A stretch of 12,303 nucleotides of DNA from Acetobacteraceae bacterium (lineage in GTDB: Bacteria > Pseudomonadota > Alphaproteobacteria > Acetobacterales > Acetobacteraceae). Below are positions 7,240 to 12,303 of this stretch, piece by piece (within the stretch, counting starts at the first letter, position 1; every line of letters begins with the position of its first letter). The stretch is from the NCBI GenBank assembly GCA_025356735.1, contig JANXRT010000071.1, positions 1 through 12,303 on the forward strand, in the 5' to 3' direction. The position numbers and the translations under genes are program-made. The notes beneath the pieces were generated by a model. The model saw nothing but the letters and a program-made list of their open reading frames with translations. It did no database searches and was not told where the DNA came from.

Positions 7240-8199
7240 TTGAGTCTTCTCTCCCTTGAAGGTCTGACGGTCGACCTGCCCACCCCGCGCGGGAACCTGA
7301 GGGCGGTGGATGGGGTGGACCTGGCGTTGGCGGCGGGTCAGACGCTGGGCATTGTCGGCGAGTCCGGCTGCGGCAAGACGATGCTGTCGCGGGCGATTCT
7401 GCAGCTGTTGCCGAAGCGGGCGCGGGTTGGCGGGCGGGTGATGTTCGAGGGCCAGGATATCTCGAAGCTGCGGCCCGATGCGTTGCGCCGGTTGCGGGGG
7501 CCGGCACTGGCGGTGGTTTTCCAGGACCCGATGACCTCGCTTAATCCGGTGCTGACGATCGGCACGCAGCTGGTCGAGACGTTGCAGGCGCATCTGGCGG
7601 TGGATGGGCGGGAGGCGGTTCGGCGGGGTGTCGAGTTGCTGGCGGCGGTCGGGATACCGGCGCCGGAGCAGCGGATGGGGCAGTATCCGCACCAGCTTTC
7701 GGGCGGGATGCGGCAGCGCGTGGCGATTGCCATTGCGTTGTCGTGCGAGCCTCGGCTGTTGATCGCCGACGAGCCGACGACGGCGTTGGACGTGACGGTT
7801 CAGGCCCAGATACTGGACCTGCTGGCGCGCGAGACGCGGCGGCGGCACATGGCGATGATCCTGATCACGCACGATCTGGGGGTTGTGGCCGGGCGGACGG
7901 ACGAGGTCGCGGTGATGTATGCCGGCCGGATCGTCGAGCGGGCGCCAACGCGGGCTTTGTTCCACGGGCCGCGGATGCCGTACACCGAGGCGTTGCTGGC
8001 GGCAATTCCCAAGCTGGACTCGGCCCCGCACACGCGGCTGCCGACGATCGAGGGGCGGCCGCCGGACCCGACGCGGCGGATGCCGGGCTGCGCCTTCGCG
8101 CCGCGTTGCCGCTATGCGGAGGGCGATTGCGTGGTTGGGAAGCCGGGGTTGGGACCGGTGGATGCCGGCCATGAATTCGCCTGCTGGCATCCGCGATGA
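7240..8199 (+). CDS. DppD-like ABC transporter ATP-binding protein
   Basis: This is a 319-residue nucleotide-binding subunit of the importer. Walker A GESGCGKT is at residues 40-47, the Q-loop is FQDPMTSLNP (Gln95), the signature LSGGM is at 153-157, Walker B LLIADE is at 173-178, and the switch His211 is in LITHDLG. The C-terminal oligopeptide-transport domain has PYTEALLAAIP and four cysteines (284, 290, 297, 315) of the kind linked to an Fe-S site in some Dpp/Opp ATPases. No ATG or GTG lies in a sensible place. TTG at 7240 fits the homology (SLLSLEGLTVDLPTP), while TTG at 7222 would start inside repeat copy C. No clear ribosome site is visible for either. It overlaps the next ATPase gene by 4 bp (ATGA). 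Codons end largely in G, unlike the permeases. Confidence 0.9.
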   Translation: MSLLSLEGLTVDLPTPRGNLRAVDGVDLALAAGQTLGIVGESGCGKTMLSRAILQLLPKRARVGGRVMFEGQDISKLRPDALRRLRGPALAVVFQDPMTSLNPVLTIGTQLVETLQAHLAVDGREAVRRGVELLAAVGIPAPEQRMGQYPHQLSGGMRQRVAIAIALSCEPRLLIADEPTTALDVTVQAQILDLLARETRRRHMAMILITHDLGVVAGRTDEVAVMYAGRIVERAPTRALFHGPRMPYTEALLAAIPKLDSAPHTRLPTIEGRPPDPTRRMPGCAFAPRCRYAEGDCVVGKPGLGPVDAGHEFACWHPR

Positions 8200-9155
8200 G
8201 TGCGCCGTTGCTCGAGGTGTCTGATCTTGTTGTCGAATACAGGGTCGGCGGCCGGATCGTGCACGCTGTGTCGGGTGTCAGTTTAGGCGTGCGCCGCGGC
8301 GAGACGCTGGGGCTGGTCGGCGAGTCCGGCTGCGGCAAGTCCACCTTGGGGCGGGCGGTGCTGCAACTGACGCGCTCGACCGGAGGCGAGATACGCTTTG
8401 ACGGCCACAGCCTGACCGCGATGCGCGGCGAGACGCTGCGAAAGATGCGTCAACGAGTACAACTGATTTTCCAGGACCCGATCGCCTCGCTCAACCCGCG
8501 CCGGCGCACGGGGGACATCATCGCCGAACCGCTGATCGTCGCCGGCGTGCGAAGCCGGGCCGAGCGCGACCGGCGGGTAAGGGCGGTGATGGAGGCGGTC
8601 GGGCTTGACCCCGACACGGTGATGAACCGGCTGCCGAGCGAGTTCTCCGGCGGTCAGTGCCAGCGCATCAGCATCGCCCGCGCGCTGGTGCTGGAGCCGG
8701 AGTTCATCGTCTGCGACGAGCCGGTATCGGCGCTGGACGTTTCCATCCGCGCTCAGATCCTCAATCTGCTGGAGGACATGAAGAACCGCTACGGGTTGAC
8801 CTTGCTGTTCATCGCGCACGACCTGGCGGTGGTGCGCGCGGTCAGCGACCGGGTGGCGGTGATGTATCTTGGCCGGCTGTGCGAGGTGGCACCGACCGAC
8901 GCGCTGTTCGTGCGCCCGGCGCACCCCTATTCCCGGCTGCTGCTGGACGCAATTCCAATGCCCGACCCGGATATCCGCCCGATCGAGGGCGTCGCGGTGG
9001 GCGAGCCGCCGTCGCCGATCGCGCCGCCCTCCGGCTGCCGGTTCCGCACACGCTGCCCACGCGCCGATGCGATCTGCGCCAGCGAGATGCCCGAGCTACG
9101 GCTTCTGGCGCCGGAGCAATACGTCGCCTGCCATCACCCGCTGACGGGTTCATAG
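8196..9155 (+). CDS. DppF-like ABC transporter ATP-binding protein
   Basis: This is a 319-residue second ATPase of the importer, which would pair with the DppD-like subunit as a heterodimer. Walker A GESGCGKS is at residues 42-49, the Q-loop Gln93 is in IFQDPIASLNP, the signature FSGGQ is at 150-154, Walker B ends at Asp174-Glu175 (IVCDEP), and the switch His208 is in FIAHDLA. The C-terminal domain has HPYSRLLLDAIP and cysteines 281, 287, 294 and 312. The start ATG overlaps the stop of the preceding gene (ATGA), implying translational coupling. The last 22 bases overlap the 3' end of the convergent monooxygenase gene on the other strand. Confidence 0.95.
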   Translation: MSAPLLEVSDLVVEYRVGGRIVHAVSGVSLGVRRGETLGLVGESGCGKSTLGRAVLQLTRSTGGEIRFDGHSLTAMRGETLRKMRQRVQLIFQDPIASLNPRRRTGDIIAEPLIVAGVRSRAERDRRVRAVMEAVGLDPDTVMNRLPSEFSGGQCQRISIARALVLEPEFIVCDEPVSALDVSIRAQILNLLEDMKNRYGLTLLFIAHDLAVVRAVSDRVAVMYLGRLCEVAPTDALFVRPAHPYSRLLLDAIPMPDPDIRPIEGVAVGEPPSPIAPPSGCRFRTRCPRADAICASEMPELRLLAPEQYVACHHPLTGS

Positions 9156-10498
9156 GTGCGCGGCTCGGTGGCTTTGGCGAAGAAGCGGTTTTCGGGGCGC
9201 TTCAGGCCCAGGTTTTCGCGCAAGGTGGCGCCCTCGTAGTCGGTGCGGAACAGTCCTCGGCGTTGCAGTTCCGGCACGACATGATCGACGAAATCGTCCA
9301 GTCCGGCGGGCAGAAACGGGAACATGATGTTGAACCCATCGCAGCCCTCGCCAGTCAGCCACGCCTCCATTTCGTCGGCGATCATCTTCGGCGTGCCGAC
9401 CATCGCCAAGCCGCCATAGCCGCCAAGCCGCTGCGCCAATTGCCGCACGGTGAGGTTTTCACGCGCAGCCAGCGCGATCGTGCGCTCCCGGCCGCTCTTG
9501 CTGGCGTTGCTCTCGGGGATTTCGGGCAGCGGCGCATCCGGATCGAAGCCAGAGGCATCGGTGCCGAGCGCGATCGACAACGAGGCGATGGCGCTGTCGT
9601 AATGCACCAGGCTGTCGAGCAGCGCGCGCTTTTCCCGCGCCTCCTCGGCCGTGGCGCCGACCACGACGAAGCAGCCGGGCATGATCTTGAGCTCGTCGCG
9701 CGACCGGCCATAGCGCTCCATGCGCGATTTCACGTCGGCGTAGAATTTCTGGCCCTCAGCCAGCGTCGCCTGGCCGGTGAACACCGCCTCGGCGGTTTCT
9801 GCGGCGATCTGGCGCCCGGCCTCGGACGATCCCGCCTGCACGATCACCGGCCAGCCCTGCACCGGGCGGGCGATGTTGAGCGGCCCGCGCACAGACAGTT
9901 CCGGCCCGCGATGGTTCAGCACATGCATCCGCGCCGGATCGAAAAACACGCCTGCTTCGACATCGCGAATGAACGCATCGTCGGCCCAGCTGTCCCACAG
10001 CCCGGTGACGACCTCGAAGAACTCCCGTGCCCGCTCATAGCGCTCGCCATGCGCCAGATGCTCCTCCCGCCCGAAGTTCAGCGCGACGTCGGGGTTGGAT
10101 GTGGTGACCAGGTTCCACCCGGCCCGGCCGTTGCTGATATGGTCGAGGGAGGCGAACTGCCGCGCGACATGGAACGGCTCGCCATAGGTGGTGGAGGCGG
10201 TGGCGATCAGCCCGATATGATCCGTGACGGCGGCCAAGGCGGCAAGCAAGGTCATCGGCTCGAACGAGGGCGTGGTGGCGCTGCGCTTCAACCCGTCGAT
10301 CGGCATGTTGAGCACGGCCAGGTGGTCGGCCAGGAACAACGCATCGAACTTTCCGGCTTCCAGCTTCCGGGCGAAGCGCTTGTAGTGGGGAAAGCTGAAG
10401 TTGGCATCTGGGAAGGCGCCGGGATATCGCCACGCGCCGGTGTGCAGGCTGACCGGCCGCAAGAAGGCGCCTAGGCGAAGCTGGCGTTGGGGGGTCAT
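9134..10498 (-). CDS. FMN-dependent monooxygenase, luciferase-like, NtaA/SnaA/DszA group
   Basis: This is a 454-residue flavin monooxygenase, a typical length for this group, which uses FMNH2 supplied by a separate reductase and O2 to oxidise substrates such as nitrilotriacetate, EDTA, sulfones or sulfonates. Motifs include the N-terminal LGAFLRPVSLHTGAWRYP (9-26), FLADHL (55-60), SNGRAGWNLVTT (122-133, the group hallmark), QAGSSEAGR (221-229, expected at the FMN phosphate) and DGFNIMFPFLPAGLDDF (387-403). I chose the ATG at 10498 because AAAGGAG lies six bases upstream and homology begins there; a longer frame to 10552 has no such site. It converges on and overlaps the importer's last gene. 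Acting with the importer is an inference, and the substrate is not known. No flavin reductase gene is in the window. Confidence 0.93.
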   Translation of the reverse strand: MTPQRQLRLGAFLRPVSLHTGAWRYPGAFPDANFSFPHYKRFARKLEAGKFDALFLADHLAVLNMPIDGLKRSATTPSFEPMTLLAALAAVTDHIGLIATASTTYGEPFHVARQFASLDHISNGRAGWNLVTTSNPDVALNFGREEHLAHGERYERAREFFEVVTGLWDSWADDAFIRDVEAGVFFDPARMHVLNHRGPELSVRGPLNIARPVQGWPVIVQAGSSEAGRQIAAETAEAVFTGQATLAEGQKFYADVKSRMERYGRSRDELKIMPGCFVVVGATAEEAREKRALLDSLVHYDSAIASLSIALGTDASGFDPDAPLPEIPESNASKSGRERTIALAARENLTVRQLAQRLGGYGGLAMVGTPKMIADEMEAWLTGEGCDGFNIMFPFLPAGLDDFVDHVVPELQRRGLFRTDYEGATLRENLGLKRPENRFFAKATEPRTYEPVSG

Positions 10499-10504
10499 GG
10501 GTTG

Positions 10505-10511
10505 CTCCTTT
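10505..10511 (-). promoter_or_regulatory. Ribosome binding site of the flavin monooxygenase
   Basis: AAAGGAG on the minus strand, followed by six bases and the ATG at 10498. It is the strongest Shine-Dalgarno match in the window and decides the start of the monooxygenase. Confidence 0.8.
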
Positions 10512-10527
10512 GCCGCGGCACACACGT

Positions 10528-10597
10528 AAGCCAGGAAGGCCAGGGGTTCCACCCCTGGACCCCGCTCAAGGCAAGCCTTGAGAATCCACTACCTGGT
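10528..10597. repeat. Hairpin cluster, possible diverged left half of the intergenic element
   Basis: GTAAGCCAGGAAGG is followed by two perfect palindromes, CCAGGGGTTCCACCCCTGG (about 10541-10559) and CTCAAGGCAAGCCTTGAG (about 10565-10582), then GAATCCACTACC. The order start motif, hairpin, ACCC, hairpin, GAA(C/T)CC..CTAC matches the left half of copies A-C, but the stems differ and no right half is present before the tRNA gene. It lies 3' of the tRNA, so it could also help end or process the tRNA transcript; no T-run is present. Confidence 0.45.
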
Positions 10598-10601
10598 TTA
10601 C

Positions 10602-10678
10602 TGGCGTCCCCGGCGGGATTCGAACCCACGGCCCCCAGATTAGGAATCTGGTGCTCTATCCGGCTGAGCTACGGAGAC
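10602..10678 (-). tRNA. trnR: tRNA-Arg (anticodon CCU)
   Basis: On the minus strand the gene folds into a full cloverleaf of 74 nt plus an encoded CCA. The acceptor stem is GTCTCCG / CGGGGAC with one G-U pair. The D arm is GCTC / GAGC. The anticodon arm is CCAGA-TTCCTAA-TCTGG with anticodon CCT at 10642-10644. A five-base variable loop follows, and the T arm is GTGGG-TTCGAAT-CCCGC. The discriminator base is G. It reads the rare codon AGG. tRNA-Arg(CCU) genes are known integration sites for mobile elements, but no integrase is in the window. Confidence 0.96.
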
Positions 10679-10689
10679 CGCCTGGCCCT

Positions 10690-10718
10690 GATATAGCCTG
10701 CCCGTCCGCGTGCGTCAG
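10690..10718 (-). promoter_or_regulatory. Candidate sigma-70-type promoter of tRNA-Arg
   Basis: On the minus strand, CTGACG (10713-10718) and TATATC (10690-10695) are separated by exactly 17 bases, and the -10 box ends 11 bases before the tRNA's first base. Each hexamer matches four of the six consensus bases. The placement fits a tRNA promoter in the short gap after the PhnC-type gene. Confidence 0.5.
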
Positions 10719-10746
10719 CCCTTGATGATGCGGTGCGCCAACCCGG

Positions 10747-11550
10747 CTATGCCGCCACCAGCGTTGGCTGCTCATGGAACTCGTCCTCGGTCACGCCGTA
10801 GATTTCGAACACCCGCTGGGCGGTAAGGTCGCGGGCAGAACCGTCGAACACGATGCGGCCGGCGGCGAGTGCCACGATCCGGTCGCAATAGGCACGCGCG
10901 GTGTCGAGGTGGTGCAGGTTGCACAGAACCGTTAGCCCGTCCTCCCGGTTGACCCGGCGTAGGGCGTCCATCACCAGCCGGGCGTTGTGGGGATCGAGGC
11001 TGGCGATCGGCTCGTCGGCCAACAGAATGCGCGGTTCCTGAAGCAGCGCGCGGCAGATCGCGACGCGTTGCTGCTGGCCGCCCGACAGGGTGCCGGCGCG
11101 CTGCAGCGCGGTCTCGGCCAGGCCGAACCGGTCGAGAGCGCGGATGGCCATGGCGCGCTCCGCTTCGGTGAACAGTCCGAACAGCGAGGACAAGGTGCCG
11201 CGATGGTTGAGCCGGCCGATCAGCGCGTTGGTCAGCACGTCGAGCCGCGGCACCAGGTGGAACTGCTGGAAGATCATCGCGCATTCGGTGCGCCAGTCGC
11301 GCAGCGCCTTGCCGCGCAGCGCGGTAACCTCGGTGTCGCCGAACCGGATCAATCCCGCGGTCGGCTGTTGCAGCCGGTTGATCATTCGCAGCAGGGTGGA
11401 TTTGCCGGCGCCCGACCGGCCGATCACCCCCAGCATCTGCCCGGCGGGGATGTCGAGGTCGAGCGCATCGACAGCGACGGTGGCACCGAACCGGCAGGTC
11501 AGCGCCCTAAGTTCGAGCCCAGGCATTGTCGGCTTGGCGTGGTCCGGCAT
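10747..11550 (-). CDS. phnC: PhnC-type ABC transporter ATP-binding protein (phosphonate family), no permease nearby
   Basis: This is a 267-residue ATPase of the phosphonate/phosphite importer family. Walker A GRSGAGKST is at residues 44-52, the Q-loop Gln95 is in MIFQQFHLVPRLDVL, LSGGQ is at 155-159, Walker B LLADE is at 176-180, and the NLHHLDTARAYCDRI switch region is at 211-225. The sequences NALIGRL and LSSLFGLFTEAER (119-131) are typical of PhnC. The chosen ATG at 11550 has AAAGGGA five bases upstream. ATG at 11526 and a start at 11598 are alternatives. PhnC normally sits with phnD and phnE, but the next features are a tRNA on one side and a divergent NIPSNAP gene on the other. It could work with permease subunits encoded elsewhere. 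The family call is strong; the substrate is inferred from the family only. Confidence 0.88.
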   Translation of the reverse strand: MPDHAKPTMPGLELRALTCRFGATVAVDALDLDIPAGQMLGVIGRSGAGKSTLLRMINRLQQPTAGLIRFGDTEVTALRGKALRDWRTECAMIFQQFHLVPRLDVLTNALIGRLNHRGTLSSLFGLFTEAERAMAIRALDRFGLAETALQRAGTLSGGQQQRVAICRALLQEPRILLADEPIASLDPHNARLVMDALRRVNREDGLTVLCNLHHLDTARAYCDRIVALAAGRIVFDGSARDLTAQRVFEIYGVTEDEFHEQPTLVAA

Positions 11551-11555
11551 TCCGG

Positions 11556-11562
11556 TCCCTTT
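11556..11562 (-). promoter_or_regulatory. Ribosome binding site of the PhnC-type ATPase
   Basis: AAAGGGA on the minus strand with a five-base spacer to the ATG at 11550. It favours that start over the longer reading from 11598. Confidence 0.6.
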
Positions 11563-11690
11563 GAACAGGCGGTGATGGAGACCTGTACGTACTGCCAACC
11601 TTATGCAAGCAAATGATGATTGGATGACAGGCCGTGGACCCGGCCCACGCGACGGTGCAAGCTGCCGGCTTACCGACAGGGACAGGCGCC

Positions 11691-12008
11691 ATGATCGTCG
11701 ATCTTCGCATCTACACCATCAAGGCCGGCCGCATGGCCGATTTCGTCGCCTGCTACAAGGAGTTCGGCTGGGCCACCCAGTCGCGCATCCTTGGCAACTG
11801 CGTCGGCTGGTACACTACCATCGAGGGCGAGCTGAACACCGTCGTGCACATGTGGGGCTATGCCAACCAGGCCGATCGCGAGACCCGCCGGGCGGCAATG
11901 GCGGCGGACCCGGATTGGAAGATCTACGTCGGTAAAACCGCCGAGATGGGCCTGCTGGTGAAGATGGAGAACCGCATCCTGTCGCCGGCTTCGTTCTCGC
12001 CCCAGTAA
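11691..12008 (+). CDS. NIPSNAP-family protein
   Basis: This is a 105-residue small protein expected to fold as a dimeric ferredoxin-like alpha/beta barrel, the usual size for a single-domain bacterial NIPSNAP. It begins MIVDLRIYTIKAGRMADFV, the family's first beta strand and helix. The second-strand region GWYTTIEGELNTVVHMWGYAN and the DPDWKIYV segment before the last helix are also typical. The biochemical role of bacterial NIPSNAP proteins is poorly defined; many lie beside catabolic genes. ATG at 11691 fits the family start. An upstream in-frame ATG at 11634 would add 19 residues without homology. The gene is divergent from phnC across about 140 bp. The stop TAA is the TAA of the left terminal motif of repeat copy D. 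Confidence 0.85.
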   Translation: MIVDLRIYTIKAGRMADFVACYKEFGWATQSRILGNCVGWYTTIEGELNTVVHMWGYANQADRETRRAAMAADPDWKIYVGKTAEMGLLVKMENRILSPASFSPQ

Positions 12009-12195
12009 ACAAGGTTGGGCTCTCCCTCCGCGGGCATTCCAACTGCCGAAGGCGGCAGTCGGAACCTTTGCCCGCTACGCCCAAACCCGCCAGGGGAAGC
12101 GCCCCTGGACGCGCCTTACTTAAGTATGGCGCTCCGGGGCGCTACCCCGGCGGGGTTTGGGGCAGAGCCCCATGCTTCCCTTGCCTGCGGCGCTT
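12004..12195. repeat. Intergenic palindromic element, copy D, with a nested hairpin insertion
   Basis: The ends match the other copies: CAGTAAACAAGGTTGGGCTC at the left, and GGGGCAGAGCCCCATGCTT followed by CTTGCCTGCGGCGCTT at the right. The internal hairpins are CCAGGGGAAGCGCCCCTGG (about 12090-12108) and GCGCTCCGGGGCGCTACCCC (about 12129-12148). Compared with copy C, about 55 extra bases interrupt the left arm between GGGCTCT and GCCCAAACCCGCC. The element lies between two convergent genes and provides coding sequence to the minus-strand one. Confidence 0.87.
12024..12078. repeat. Nested hairpin inserted in copy D
   Basis: These roughly 55 bases are absent from copies A-C. They form one long imperfect hairpin: GCGGGCA (12030-12036) pairs with TGCCCGC (12069-12075), TTCC with GGAA, and CTGCCG (12043-12048) with CGGCAG (12053-12058). 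It looks like a second, smaller palindromic repeat that landed in the arm of the first. Only one copy is present here. Confidence 0.6.
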
Positions 12196-12303
12196 CATCA
12201 AGCGCGAACGAAGCCGCCATCAACTCCTTCGTATAGGCTTCGACCGGGTTGCCGAAGACTGCCTCGGCGGTTCCCGCCTCGACGATGCGGCCGGCTCGCA
12301 GCA
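12116..12303 (-). CDS. ABC transporter ATP-binding protein (peptide type), C-terminal end only, with repeat-encoded tail
   Basis: The last 62 codons of a minus-strand gene are visible, starting inside the window edge. The readable part LRAGRIVEAGTAEAVFGNPVEAYTKELMAASF is the end of a Dpp/Opp/Yej-type ATPase domain, after the switch histidine (GRIVE.G..., then the P..AYT..LMAA helix). The lack of a cysteine-rich extension after it resembles the second domain of fused dual-ATPase subunits. After APQA the frame continues into copy D, giving about 20 residues beginning REAWGSAPNPAGVAPRSA, and ends at TAA (12116-12118). The same WGSAPNPAG peptide would be read from copies B and C on the minus strand. 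The tail is therefore probably an add-on from element insertion. Family assignment is good, and the rest of the gene lies beyond the window. Confidence 0.8.
   Translation of the reverse strand, partial: LRAGRIVEAGTAEAVFGNPVEAYTKELMAASFALDEAPQAREAWGSAPNPAGVAPRSAILK

Noticed and set aside
6087..7283. Minus-strand open frame of about 398 codons opposite the DppC-like gene
   Set aside because: The plus strand encodes a clear permease here. The minus translation is biased toward A, G, E, D and Q and its start lies beyond a repeat element.
7159..8190. Minus-strand open frame of about 343 codons opposite the DppD-like ATPase
   Set aside because: It is antisense to a gene with all ABC motifs, and it ends in repeat-encoded WGSAPNPAG residues.
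8657..10474. Long plus-strand open frame of about 605 codons spanning the DppF-like gene end and the monooxygenase gene
   Set aside because: It is a shadow of two genes with strong family motifs in other frames; its translation is low-complexity (rich in R, G, A, P) with no recognisable domain, as expected in GC-rich DNA.
10487..10696. Small plus-strand open frame of 69 codons
   Set aside because: Much of it is the antisense of tRNA-Arg (the GFEPTAPRL type of translation is a familiar artefact of tRNA genes), and the rest is hairpin sequence.
11563..11690. Promoters or an operator (GTACGTAC palindrome near 11585) between phnC and the NIPSNAP gene
   Set aside because: No pair of hexamers with good match and spacing stood out on either strand, and an 8-bp palindrome alone is too weak to call.
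1254..12195. CRISPR array made of the repeated segments
   Set aside because: The copies are kilobases apart, vary in length, and are long inverted-repeat structures separated by genes, not short direct repeats with spacers.

Overview
The window is GC-rich DNA packed with accessory metabolic and transport genes. It is probably from an alphaproteobacterium. The gene content, the G/C-ending codons and the GC-rich intergenic palindromes would suit Acetobacteraceae/Rhodospirillales, but this is an inference from style and not from a marker gene. I see no phage, CRISPR, transposase or plasmid genes.

Layout. (1) 1-1242 (+): the 3' part of a family 5 (peptide/nickel-type) ABC substrate-binding protein. 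(2) 1425-3540 (+): a two-gene unit, a short-chain dehydrogenase/reductase followed 13 bp later by a bacterial class I cytochrome P450. (3) 3719-9155 (+): a complete Dpp/Opp-type importer in the order binding protein, DppB-like permease, DppC-like permease, DppD-like ATPase, DppF-like ATPase. (4) 9134-10498 (-): an FMN-dependent luciferase-like monooxygenase of the NtaA/SnaA/DszA group, whose 3' end overlaps the last ATPase gene. (5) 10602-10678 (-): tRNA-Arg(CCU) with its own likely promoter. (6) 10747-11550 (-): a PhnC-type ATPase with no PhnD or PhnE beside it. (7) 11691-12008 (+): a NIPSNAP-family protein. (8) 12116-12303 (-): the C-terminal end of another peptide-type ABC ATPase.

The most distinctive structure is a family of about 135-190 bp intergenic elements. 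There are four full copies (about 1254-1405, 3538-3672, 7085-7236 and 12004-12195) and a possible diverged half copy (about 10528-10597). Each has long imperfect terminal inverted repeats around two internal GC-rich hairpins, like a MITE or a compound REP element. The copies abut genes so closely that they supply the stop codons of the P450 and NIPSNAP genes, the likely start region of the DppD-like ATPase gene, and about 20 C-terminal residues of the terminal ABC ATPase. The copy at 12004 carries a second hairpin of about 55 bp nested inside it.

How the genes may work together (inference): the Dpp-type importer and the convergent flavin monooxygenase could form an uptake-and-cleavage unit for an organic S, N or chelator-type nutrient, with the flavin reductase elsewhere. 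The SDR and P450 look like a separate oxidation pair whose ferredoxin and reductase are not in the window.
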